Origin: Luidia sarsii
Lineage: Eukaryota; Echinodermata; Asteroidea; Paxillosida; Luidiidae
Length of the DNA: 64,000 bases
Direction: 5' to 3'
Assembly (NCBI GenBank): GCA_949987565.1
Contig: OX465112.1
Span: 19,999,516-20,063,515 of the forward strand
Both the position numbers and the translations under genes were made by a program. Positions 30,901 through 42,900 of this stretch are shown here, piece by piece. Position 1 is the stretch's first letter, and every line of letters begins with the position of its first letter. The notes beneath the pieces were generated by a model. It saw nothing but the letters and a program-made list of their open reading frames with translations, was not told the origin of the DNA and did no database searches.

Positions 30901-33900
30901 GATCCTTCCCTCGGACGTCCACGATCTTTCCTGATCTCTGCATTGCACTGGTATCCCGTACGCTACTACGCACGTGTATTAAATGCATGCGATGCAGCAA
31001 CGTATACCAGCTACCGTACTGCTGATGGCCGGCCATAGAAACGTGCGCTATACAGTATTTACAATACGATGTACATCGTAATGGCAAAATGCGTTTGGTG
31101 AACGATTTTCTTTGGTCGCGTCGCGATCCCTTCCAACTTTCAACATATTTAGTAACTATTATTTTGCGGCGTGGATAATTATAATGAAATGCTCAGCGCA
31201 CAATTTTAGGATTTTTTGTTCCCTTTTTATTCCCTTCTTTTCAGAGATTGGCCATTATGAGAAAGGCTAATGTATTTTATTGTTTTTGTCGCGACAACCG
31301 AAAAACCTTGTCGACATGTCGGAATATTTTCTTTGTCACGACAATGTCGACAAAAGCCTCGTCGACAACAGCCTTAATGTAGTTCAGATGGTATTAGAGC
31401 GCTCCTACGCATCCAAAACCAGAGGTCTGGGGTTTAAGTCCCGTCAAAGTTTTTTCACGAGGTTCTATACTTAAAACTATTTGATGTGACTTCACACGCA
31501 GCATGACTTGGCAAGACGTAACAGTGACTGTTCTGAGTACAGCTCCTCCAACCTCAAGACATCAATGCAGAGAACAAGACGGAACTATCAGACACAGCTA
31601 CCCACACCGGTAAGTCATCAAATATGTCCCCTACAATTGTAACATTGCTGTATTTGTGTATCTTTACCATGTACTTATTCGTAGGTTAAAAATACAAGTA
31701 TAATGATGTTTGCCATCACAGATGAGCACAATTTTCCCATATTAGGCACTGTCGATATCAGGATTTTCAAAAACCGATATATCTGTATACATGTATACAT
31801 GTATTGATATTCACGTTTACATATTGGATTACTAAGTAATCTCATTACAAAGGCCATTCTGCCTTTGAGAATTCAAAGGTTCTGCTAGGATGGAAACGTC
31901 AGGCCCTCCTTTTTTTTTATATCACATTTTGGTTATTTTAGTCAGTAAGCAGTTTGCAACATTTGTGCACGTACACTGTACATGTCACTTATATGGCAGT
32001 TAAAAAAAGCTGGCGATAACTCAAAGAACATCCCGGCTTTGTTACAGCGAATGTTTTTATTACCAATTTTTTGTAAGATATAACCTGAATCCTGCAAAAT
32101 CCTGCAATCCTACATGTACCTTGTTGAAAGCTCCATGTGACCTGAGTCCTGCAAAATCCTGCAGTACTGGCTACTGTGGACCATTGTCTGAATCCTTCAA
32201 CATCCTGCAATGAGCTTATAAAATGGAGTTTTAGTCCAAATTCTAAACAAAGACTCTTTTCAGCTTAGAACAATGGGCAATTTTTCGATCGGATAATCTC
32301 TTAACAAAAGCAACAATGACGTCCGAATTGTTACCAGCATCCTGCATTTTCCTACAGACAAAATCGCCTTATGCCCTCAATCCTGCACATTCCTACAGTG
32401 TGTCAACTGTCATGTGCCCTCAATCCTGCAAAAATCCTTCCCCAGCACTTTGATACAAGTAGCCTGTATCCTGCATTTTCCTACAGTGACATAAATCCCT
32501 AATGCCCTCAATCCTGCACAATCCTGCAATGTGTCAACGATCATGTGCCCTGAATCATGCAGAATCCTGCAAAAGGCAAATAAGATTCTGTAGGATTTGG
32601 GAAAGTTAGGGTGGTTGTTTTTTGATATTGTAAATATCATTAGAGAATAAGCAATTTACATGGTTCCATTCTTGCACGATGTACATGTACACTGTATGTA
32701 CCGGTAGAGAGCAAATGCATTCCTCATTTCCTACCGTCTCTACGGTGTCTCAGAGGCTATTTTTGTTATTTAAATTTGTTACAATGGCGGCACAAAAGGT
32801 TTACTCAAGCCTATCTGTGATACAAAATACTTTGAAGTTTGAGGAACCAATGAATTTTAGGTAGTGCTGGATTTTTGACCTGATTGAATAGATTTGCTCT
32901 GTCAACAATTTGCCAATCACGGTTAGGTGCATTCCCATTAGGAAAAGCATCGGAAAGTGGATCACGATTCAAAAATCGGGTCAAAAAATTAGGATTTCAT
33001 TTAACTGTTGGAAATAAAAAAAATACACTACAAGTAGAAGTACATGTAGACCAATGATTTAAAAGGCCCAGTGCATAACATTGTAATTCTGTATTTGCAG
33101 AAGCTCACTCATACACACAATTGTATGTTCATGTCTACTGCACTTAAATATGCAGTAGTACAAGCAAACAGCACAGGCCCAAGATTGAGTAAGCACTCAT
33201 TGAGTGACCCATGTGTGTGATCAGGTGATTGTACATGTATCTATCAGGGATAAAGCAAATGGTTACATGGTTGACTTGAGTCAGCGGAATGAATTAATGG
33301 AATGTGAAGGTGTTTTTATTTAAAGTTCTGTATGAATTGAAGCATGTTGATATACCGGTATAAATATGAAGGGTTTCACAGTAAGCCTGTGTGGTTGATG
33401 TCCAAGCACTGTGAGACTGTGAGCTGATAGGAAACATCCCTCCTGAAAGATACTGTACATGTACCCAGTAGGCCGGTACTTGTATCGAGGAATGCAAAAT
33501 ACAGGACAGAGAAAGTGAACCCATGGAAAAATACTACATGTAGATGTCATCGTACATGGTGTTTGTACTGAAATGATTTCATTAATTTCGAAATATTTAA
33601 TGAAATGCAAAACGAATTGTTTTCAGCCTTATTTCTGGAATGTGCTCTGTATTCTTTGCCTCAATCGGCACGCTATCTGCTAGTCTGCTAGCAATAGCAT
33701 TATTGCTACTACCGGTAACTAATAGGGGAATGAGTTATTTGTCTTAAGTTGTAGAATCAATGTAGAGGTAAAACACTTGGAAACTTTACCCTCACCTATC
33801 TTGCTCATGAATATTCAGTATACATTCATGGTCAGTGCACTCAGTGGTCACTTCCTCATCTACTGGTACTGTACATTTTTATTATCAGGAAACAAACATG

Positions 33901-36900
33901 AACAAACATTCACTGCAATAGAGTTTTAAATGCTACAAAAATATTGTTTACAGTGTAGAATCAAAAGCCAAATACATGTAGGTATTTGTCTAATATAGGC
34001 CTATACATTCAGTGGTCCATACACCATGTAATTTGACGATTTTGGTTTAATTTCTGAACATAGGCCTATGAGTTTGTAGGATGCCGATTCATGACTGGCT
34101 TAATTTATCATTATCTCAGAAACTCAAGATTACTGAGGAGCGATGAGGCCTCATTGAGTGATGATTTCGAGTTTCCTAATGAAGTGCGTAACTTTGAGTA
34201 ATATACTGTACACAAATTACGGTACTGCAAACCGCTTACTGACTAAATTTACCAAAATGCAAATCTCAAATTTAGAGAGCCTGATGTGACCGATCCTAGC
34301 AGGACTAAAGGCAGAGTGAAGTGTATTTATAACTTTGTGTGAATTCTAATCTTCATTTTCAGATGATAGTGATTCAATTTATAGTACCGTAGATAGTGAT
34401 GGTACACTGTACAAAGTGAAATTCCTTATCAAAAAGTGATCTTGTTCAATATGATCTTCTATGCCTCAGGAAAGATAGAGTAATAATTATGAGACATAAA
34501 TCTCAAAGACAGAAAGATGCAGCTTCTAGGATTAAAATGTTAGGCTTCCAAATGTTTGATCTTTGAATTTTGGTCATTTTACTGGATAAGCAGTTTGCAT
34601 CATTTTTGCACATCACATTATGCAGCAGTTGAATACACTTTACCTAGGACATGTAGGATAAAATGATGTATGTGTAGATCTATACATGTAGATCTACTAG
34701 ATGTACTTAAATGTACACTGTACATGTACATGTACGACACGTACAGTATGCTTGGTAGCTGTAAGCATGATAAGGTAACTAGAAATAATTGTACATGTAC
34801 ACAGTACATGTACATGTACATGAACAGTATAATACGTAAATATGGCAAACAAAGTACATTGTACATGTACTGTACTTGGCTCATGCACAACAAAACCTCA
34901 CTTGTACATGTAATTGGAGCCATTTATGATTGCTAGAAGCACTGTTACTCATTGTGTAGATCTGCATGTACAGTTACATTGTACATGTACTGTACAGTAC
35001 GTACACTGTACAGTGTACATTGTACATCCTCCAGATATGATACTAATTTCTTTTGGACAAAATGAATGGTACCGAGTTGTACAGGTACATGTACATGTAT
35101 GATGTAGGCCTGTGGTATGTTGTACAGTAATTTTGCCTTTCTTGTTTAGAAGTAGAACCAGGTCTGTACTGTACAGTGTATCAACCCCTATTGTGTACAT
35201 TTTTTACAATGTACACAGTAAGTTTCACAGTTGTATTGTTAAGAATACCAAGTTCTGTTTTCATAAACGGGAAGAAAATAGAGGACTTGTTACTCTGTGT
35301 TGTGTAAACACTGGTTGAGAGGAATTTTCCCATGAGGTTTTCCGGTGTGGAAGGATAGCAGTAGGACAGATACACACATGTATGTTTGCCAAGACTGAGG
35401 AGATGCTTCGAGAGCAAACACTGGTGGTCATCAATAGGGGTATTGATTGTGAGCACAAAGCATGCAAGCTGCATTTGTGTACCCTCAGCAACCTGGCAGT
35501 AGAATATATGCCTTTGGATCAATCCTATTGTCCACTCTGCCCAATAAACCATGCCTGCTGTAGTGCATGTAGTGAGATAAGTCGCTAGACTCAGTCAGAA
35601 GAAAGGCTGGATCATGGTGCTTTAATTCCTTTGTTATAGAGATACAGTTGTAATTGTGATCCACATTCCAATCTTCACATTGCCTAAAAAACTCCCCAGC
35701 TACTCGGTTCACTTCACACACTCCTTGCAATTTGTGTTGGTATTGCATAGATTCTGAAAATGTATTGACTTAATTTGAAATATGAAGTTTAAAATACAAT
35801 TTTTTTGGCAAACTGCTCACTGACTAAAATGACCTGCAATACATAAATCTCAAAAGTTAGAGGGCCTGACATTCCGATCCTTAACTGTACATGTAGCAGG
35901 AGTCTGCAGGACTTTTCTCAAAGGCAATTTGAAATAAAGAAATCACATGATTTGCTTTTTTAAAACTTCAGTACATGTATCTGATAAAATCAAAACTGAC
36001 CAGGCTTAATGAAAAGCCATGATTTTCTTTAAGAAGAAAAAGAAAATCAGATCTTACAGTATAATTTGAAAATGTTGGAAACTGCTTACTTTTTCTTCTC
36101 GAGTCCTTTCTCTCGATAAAACTTGACGTAACAAATATTGGACGTGGGCATATTGAGCTTGAGTGTAGTGAGGTCAGCTTGGGTACAGGGATTGGGCAAA
36201 AGTGGGCAATCCTGAAGATGACTCATGCTGCGTGTTTCTACCCACTATTTTCCGAGTGTTGGTGATCCGGATCACCGACAAATGCCTTGTTTCCACTCAG
36301 TACAGAAAAGGTGAGTGTCGCCCACAATCGACCTTCGTCGGGGTAAACCGTATGTGCGGAATGAATCGGGTCACGTTGCAGGTCAACACAAGGAATTGTC
36401 GGAAATATTTTGCTATGTACATTGTGTTTGTAAACAAGCAAGATGACATGAGTATCAAAAGCAGACTTGGTCAGATTGCTGTCAACGTTCATGTTGCTTT
36501 ACAAGTTCACATCCAACATGGCACACAATCCGTTGAGAATCAGCCAATACCAAATCACGGAATCATTTCCGGTATACTGTACCTGGGAACTAGCAACCAT
36601 GTGTGTTTCTACTGTGAGTGTGACCTGAAGACATCTGGCAAGATCCACCTCAATAGGTGGTTATTGGCAAGCGTTGGGTTGCCGTGTGACTGATTAGAAC
36701 ATTCGACACCCGTTTGTGTTTATACTGGACACTCCACTTGGAGACACCTGAAGATGCACGGAAACACCCTGCAACTTTTCGTCAGTAGAAATACACTCAT
36801 GGTCTTCTTCTCTCCAATTCACATACTGGTTGCCCTTCATTGTTGAAATTGGTTGTTAGGGCTTTGCATCGGCCGACTCCAGCACGCAGACGATTGAGAC

Positions 36901-39900
36901 ACAGCCAGAATGGCCATGATTGGTGGGACCCTGGTGGAAGGGACTCCTCTGGGCTGATGCCTGATGACATTTTGTCTTTGAGAAAGGTCCTGCTAGGAGA
37001 AGGATCGTAACATCAGGCCGTCTAAAGTTTTGATTATTTTTATTAAATTTTTTGTTTTTAAATGACAACATTTTGGTTTAGATTGATTGTAAATTATTCC
37101 GCTAAATAACTTGTTACTATCAAAACCAAAATTTGCTATAAACACATTCACTCTTATGAAGGGGTTCAATAGCGGTTGGTTTTCAAAATCCAACTTCAGT
37201 ACGTACATGTACATACGTGTATTTTGTGTACCGGTGTAATATTTAGAAATTGTTTTCCCTTTATTTGTTTGATATAAATTGAAAAAGCTGCATCCACTTT
37301 GTGTGATCCCTGAGCTGCTGTAGCCAGTTTTACATTGTACAACCATCTGAATGAAAGCGGGGGTGTGATCCCTGGAGATACACGTATGGCAGTTAATGGT
37401 TGAATGCTTCTGACTGGCGCCCCCATCCCGGCAAAGTCTAGTTGACTACCGGTATTTGGCAAGGCCGCCAGATCTTAAGAGGTCTTGGATTTACAAGAAT
37501 CTCCCTTGTGGTCTAACAATCCCAAATGCTTCAGATAACAAAACATTGATTAACTCTTGAGCTGCCTTTTAGTTTTTTAACAAGTAAAAATGTTTATTTT
37601 TTGTCTATGGTACATGTATTTCTATAAGGTGTTCTCTCTGTTCACATATAACTTGTGAAGTCCGCTTCTGAGAATAAACATACTGTACATCAATTAAGGT
37701 GTCAACAATAGGGCTGTTTCCATTACACCAAATAAATGCAATTATTGGGATCGCAATTTGAATCGTGTGAGAACACAATGAAGTAATGAACACGATTTTT
37801 AGTGGGAATTGAATCACGATTCAGACTCCACTAATCAGTGAGGCTTTTTCAAATACTCGCATTTGCGATGCAGTGTGTGTGGGAACGCTCCACAGTTGAC
37901 ACACCCACCATTTGACCACAAGTGCTAACCACAATCGGCTCACAATTTTGGCCTGTTTGGACTGTTGGACACGACTAAAAAAAACACCCAGTTTTTGAAT
38001 CGCGATTTTTTCATATTGGGAACGGCACTTAAATAAGAATGTTGCCTATAGTACGCGTACGGTACATGTACTGTACGCTCCAGTGTAAAGGCGCAAAGAA
38101 CATACTGTAAATGTACATGTACATGTAATGTACAGTGCATGTACATGTACATGTACTACATGTACAGTGCATGACTGTACATGAACATGTGTGTACATGT
38201 ACATGTACAGTGCGCTGTACATATGTACAGTGCATGTACATGTACATGTACATGTAATGTACAGTGCATGTACATGTACATGTACATGTACATGTACAGT
38301 GCATGTGCATGTACATGTACATGTACATGTACATGTAATGTACAGTGCATGTACATGTACATGTACAGTGCATGTGCATGTACATTGTACATGTACATGT
38401 ACAGTGCATGTACATGTACAGTCATGCACTGTACATGTACATGTACATGTATGTAGTACAGTCTAGTACAATGGCAGTGCAAAGCATGCTCCCACAAACC
38501 GGAAGTAGCAATTTCCGTGACCTCTACACACACTGACAGTGCAGCTAGCAGTGGTGAACATTGCATGTGATTGCTTGGTTGGTGAAGTTGAGCTCAAGTC
38601 AAGTTCTCAGCCAAACTCCTGCTGTGATTTATTAGCAGCAAAGTAGCCCAATGGTTGGCAGGTCATGTACATTAAATGTATGTACTGTACTTGTACTGTT
38701 CAGAGTACATTGTACAGTACATATTACGTGAATGTTTTTACGTGGATTATAAATGAAATCAACTGTACATGTACCTTTTCGTCACGCGTTGTAACAATTT
38801 TCACTACTAACATGTAGGCCTACATGTACATGTGGAAGTGCACATGTATACATGTACATGTGCATTTTTATGTGGAAGTGCACATGTACTGTACATACAT
38901 ACTGTACATTTACATGTGGGAATGTAGTCAGTGTACAGTACATTTACATGTACAGTGTACATGTCCTCGTGAAAGTGTATGTACATTTCCATGTGGAAGT
39001 GTACAATGTACATGTACACGTGGAAGTGTAAATGTGAACATGTACTTGTGCATTTACTCGTATTTACATGTGCATGTACACTGTTACGTGTACGTATACT
39101 GCACATTGTACATATGTACATGTACATGTACCTGTAATGTTTCAAGTTGTAGAACAAAGTTCCGCCTCTCTCTGGAATTCCATTCCTGGTTCATGTTTCC
39201 CACCAGCCTACGATGTTGCCCAAGTTTTCAAAATGAATGTCAATTCCTATCTCCAGCCTTCCTGAGTCCCTCTCTAGTATGACTACCGGTACATGTATCC
39301 TTCTTTCCTTAGCCCTTAACCTTGAGTGTGCAGTGTAGCCCTACAGTGTGCAATGTACATTTGTACATGCATCAGTTTGGTCTGTAGGTGCTATAGGTTT
39401 ACATTACAATTACATGCAGGCCTACACTCTACACTCAACAGTCTACACAGGACTATATTATTTCACTATCACTCAGTGGACCATGGGTCCAGTTTACTTT
39501 CTGTCAGATCGCCCAACCATTACAGTATACTGGAAGTACATGTAGCACACAGAAATTGTGCTTTAATAATAGTTATGGCTGGCAGTTGCAATGCATACAA
39601 GTACACCAGTACATGTACTGTACATATTTAAATCCTTTGAGGAAGTGAATAGAAAATAAGGAGATTGTGTTGACTGAGCTCTCTGTACCAAGTTTCACAA
39701 CAGTACTGGTCACGGCATGGTGCACCTGTATGCCTGTTATTGTTGTTAGGTCTGACGTACATGCAGCTTGCATGCATTTACCAGGAAGTGAAAGAAGTTC
39801 CTGTCTGTACTGAGTGTGCTACAGTCACCAGTGGTCTTGTGATTGCTGTTTCTGCTCTTTCCTGTCTAATACACGTCGCCTACATGTACACATGTACACT

Positions 39901-42900
39901 CCACCAGCCATTAGGAGTCCATCATTGTCTTGGTCTTACATGACATGATCGTGGGAACATTCTGATGCATGTTGTATGGCTTTGACTTGCATACTGATAC
40001 ATGTACGATCGTTCACCTTGGGGTAACAGTACATGAACCACCATTGGTAAATCATTTGGAAAGTTGAGCAGTTCCCATGAATAACTTCCAGAAATTTGCC
40101 CGGTCTAGGAGTTCCCAGTCCAGTGGTAGTAGGCTTCTAGCTGTAAAAGTAAGTATTGTACACATACAATTAATTAGGCTGTTATTTACATTGTATCTCG
40201 GTCTCCATCTAAACATACAAGAAGCATGGAAGAGGCTATCCTCTTGTTTCTCTGTATTTGTAACCATTTTCTATATAAATAAAAAAGAATAGGATGGCTT
40301 GATCATTGATTTTTTGATCCTAGCAGGACCTTTCTCAATGGCATAGTATCTTTGTTTTTTAATGCAGTATCTGTGATATGTACATGTACAGTACATGTAG
40401 ACCTACATGTACATGTACATGTACATGTAGGTCTACATGTACATGTACACATGTACATGTACAGTACCGGTACATGTACATGTACATGTACAATTAAATA
40501 TGTACATGTACATATTTGGATGCAAATAAGTTTGGTTCTCTGTAGCAGGTTATGACTAACCACTGCTACACAGTACACACGTACTGTACGTACATGTATA
40601 CATGTACATAAGTACCGTGGTATATGTAAACATGTACATGTACATGTATAAATACATGTAAATGTAATGTATACTGTACATGTACATGTACCATACGTAT
40701 GTGGCCATGTTTGTGGCAGTTTGGTATACATGTACATGGTATACACTTGTACATGTACATGTACATGTAATGCACATTCTTTATCATATGTACAAGAAAG
40801 CTAAATGAACATGACTATGCATTCAGTTGAGTTAAAATGAGTACAGTGTGTTTTCTTGGAGTGTGATGTACAGTATGTACATTGAATGCATACAGTTTCC
40901 AGTGCACAGTTAATCATGCATGGTTTATGATGTGTATGTACTGGTACATATTCCGGAATTTTGCCTGTAGATTGGAATGTTTATGTCGTCTTACATGTAT
41001 TTTTTTCTTTCTCCACAGCCACTGGCTGCATCTGATGGAGGTATGTAGCACCATCTCTTCATGTTGAGACTTGTACATATACATGGTGTACATTATCACA
41101 TGAAGCACATTTTGTACCAAGTACCTACATTACATGCACATTGGTTGACCTGTGACCTTGTAAAGTAGATCAGCAGATGATCTGTACCTAATGAACTTTA
41201 TTCTTCATTGACTTGAACCATACACCCATTGAAATCTGCATTTAGTCAGTTACTTTATTTCTAAAATGTTGAGTCTAATCAAAGTGACCTTGTTAATATC
41301 GATTGCTGTAGAACTGGATGCAGCAGATGACGCCGTCTCCCTGAAGAGTGATGGAAACCGATCCAACCCCAACCTCCTGGACATTCCCAGCGGACAGGAC
41401 ATCGGCCGAGTCTCCAGCTGGGCCATCGGCTTCAGCCGTCTCTTGCAGGATGAACTTGGTCTTGCCTGCTTCACGGTAACTCTTTTCATATCGTGGATCA
41501 AAGCACCTACATGCCATTGGTAAAGGTCTTAGAAACGAGTCCATACTTTGTCTAATCCAGCAATCCTGCATATGCATGAAATAAACACATCTGGGAAAGT
41601 TTCTGTTCAATCCGTGAACCATGTTGGAGAAAATGCTGAAAAACTGGCCCATTTTTTCATCAAACTGTGTCAGCTTCCAGAATCGTAAAATGCACCTAGC
41701 AGAATTTTCAATTGTTGTCAGTACCGGTTATTGCGAATGGACCATGTTGGATTTGTGCAGCTTTAAGGCTGGTAACCATGTTTATTTTCCAAAAGTCATT
41801 TTAAAACAAAAGCATTGGAAATTCATACAAAATTCCACTTTTCACGAAATTGGCAGCATTCCAACTCAAAGCGCTAAAAGTTCAAACCATGTCTCATACT
41901 GATATTTCTTGCAAATGGTGTGTAGGGGCTTTTCAACCTTGGTGTACATGTACATGTACATGTACATGGAAGTCTAAAAACTAACGCCGTTCAATGAAAT
42001 ACCGCAATCTCTGTGCTTTGTCCGATTGCCTGCTGATAAAACACAGGTACAATGTAGCTCGGGCAGGATTCGAACCTCGACTCCTGCTTACTTGTGCAGA
42101 TGTCTTAACCATCTGACCATCGAGCTGGTTTGAGGTCATGTAGATTCAAATCTGTGTAGCAGTACCGTGTTGCATCATAGATAAAAAATGCGTTTTTTTT
42201 GCGTTGAGGAGAATTTAATTCAATGAGGGTTTGCCCTACTCAAGATAATCAATTAACAACTACATGTACATCAAGCAAATAGTTCTCCATACTTATAACA
42301 GTATCTGCCACTTGCATGTACACATGTGTATAGCATGCTGAGCAATGAATGAAAACACAACAAACCTGATTTGTTCGAGTATTTAGTGATTGAGTCAAAG
42401 TTTCCTCTGAAAAATAACGAAATCATAAAATATGTAACATATGATATCATTTGATTCCTATTGTTTTTCTCCACCATATAGGAGTTTCTCAAGCGTGAAT
42501 TTAGTGAAGAGAACATCATGTTTTGGATAGCTTGTGAGACCATGAGTAAAATGACCAAGCCAGAAGAGGTAAGTGTTTCCAGAGGCCAGTGATGATTTGT
42601 TTATGTCAGTTGATATCCTCAATTTATTTTCAAGTCAAACAAATAATAGACAAAAACTTACTACAACTTTTGAACAATTTAGAAAAATAACAAAGAAAAC
42701 CTTGACTGGACTTGGATTTTAACTACTGCTCTTTTTATGCAAATTTGCCCAAAACAAGGCTATAAAGCCACTCAAGGTAAAGGGCTAAGGAAAGAAGGAG
42801 ATAGAGAGGGACTTAGGAAGACTGGAGATAGGAATTGACATTCCTCTTAAAAAGGACAAGCTCATTGGCTGAGCTATCCAGCCCTTAGATGGTGGCCCTC

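Larger units (their letters stand above)
28603..31376. mobile_element. 2.77-kb DNA transposon inserted in a SINE; 14-bp TIR, 8-bp target duplication
   Basis: Left end TAAGGCTGTTGTCG and right end CGACAACAGCCTTA are exact inverted repeats. The 8 bp ATGTAGTT occur on both outer sides (28595-28602 and 31377-31384). Subterminal regions repeat TGTCGACATGTCG and TGTCGCGAC in both orientations. No transposase frame is visible, so it is non-autonomous. An 8-bp duplication suits hAT, P or KDZ-type transposases; the terminal TAAGG does not fit the usual hAT CAG start. It contains a nested second element. Confidence 0.9.

Noticed and set aside
36202..36693. 163-residue plus-strand frame
   Set aside because: Begins at GTG, no recognisable domain, no splice support, and its ends (GTGTTTCTAC ... 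GTAGAAATACAC) look like another short inverted-end repeat.
38029..38566. Overlapping 90-136 residue frames of Met-Tyr, Cys-Thr or His-Val repeats
   Set aside because: Direct translation of the TACATG hexamer array; open in nearly all six frames.
40071..40148. Ordinary internal RGS12 exon with acceptor TTGAGCAG
   Set aside because: Entry from the phase-0 exon at 31,609 would read TTC CCA TGA, a stop, so only use of the internal ATG is consistent.
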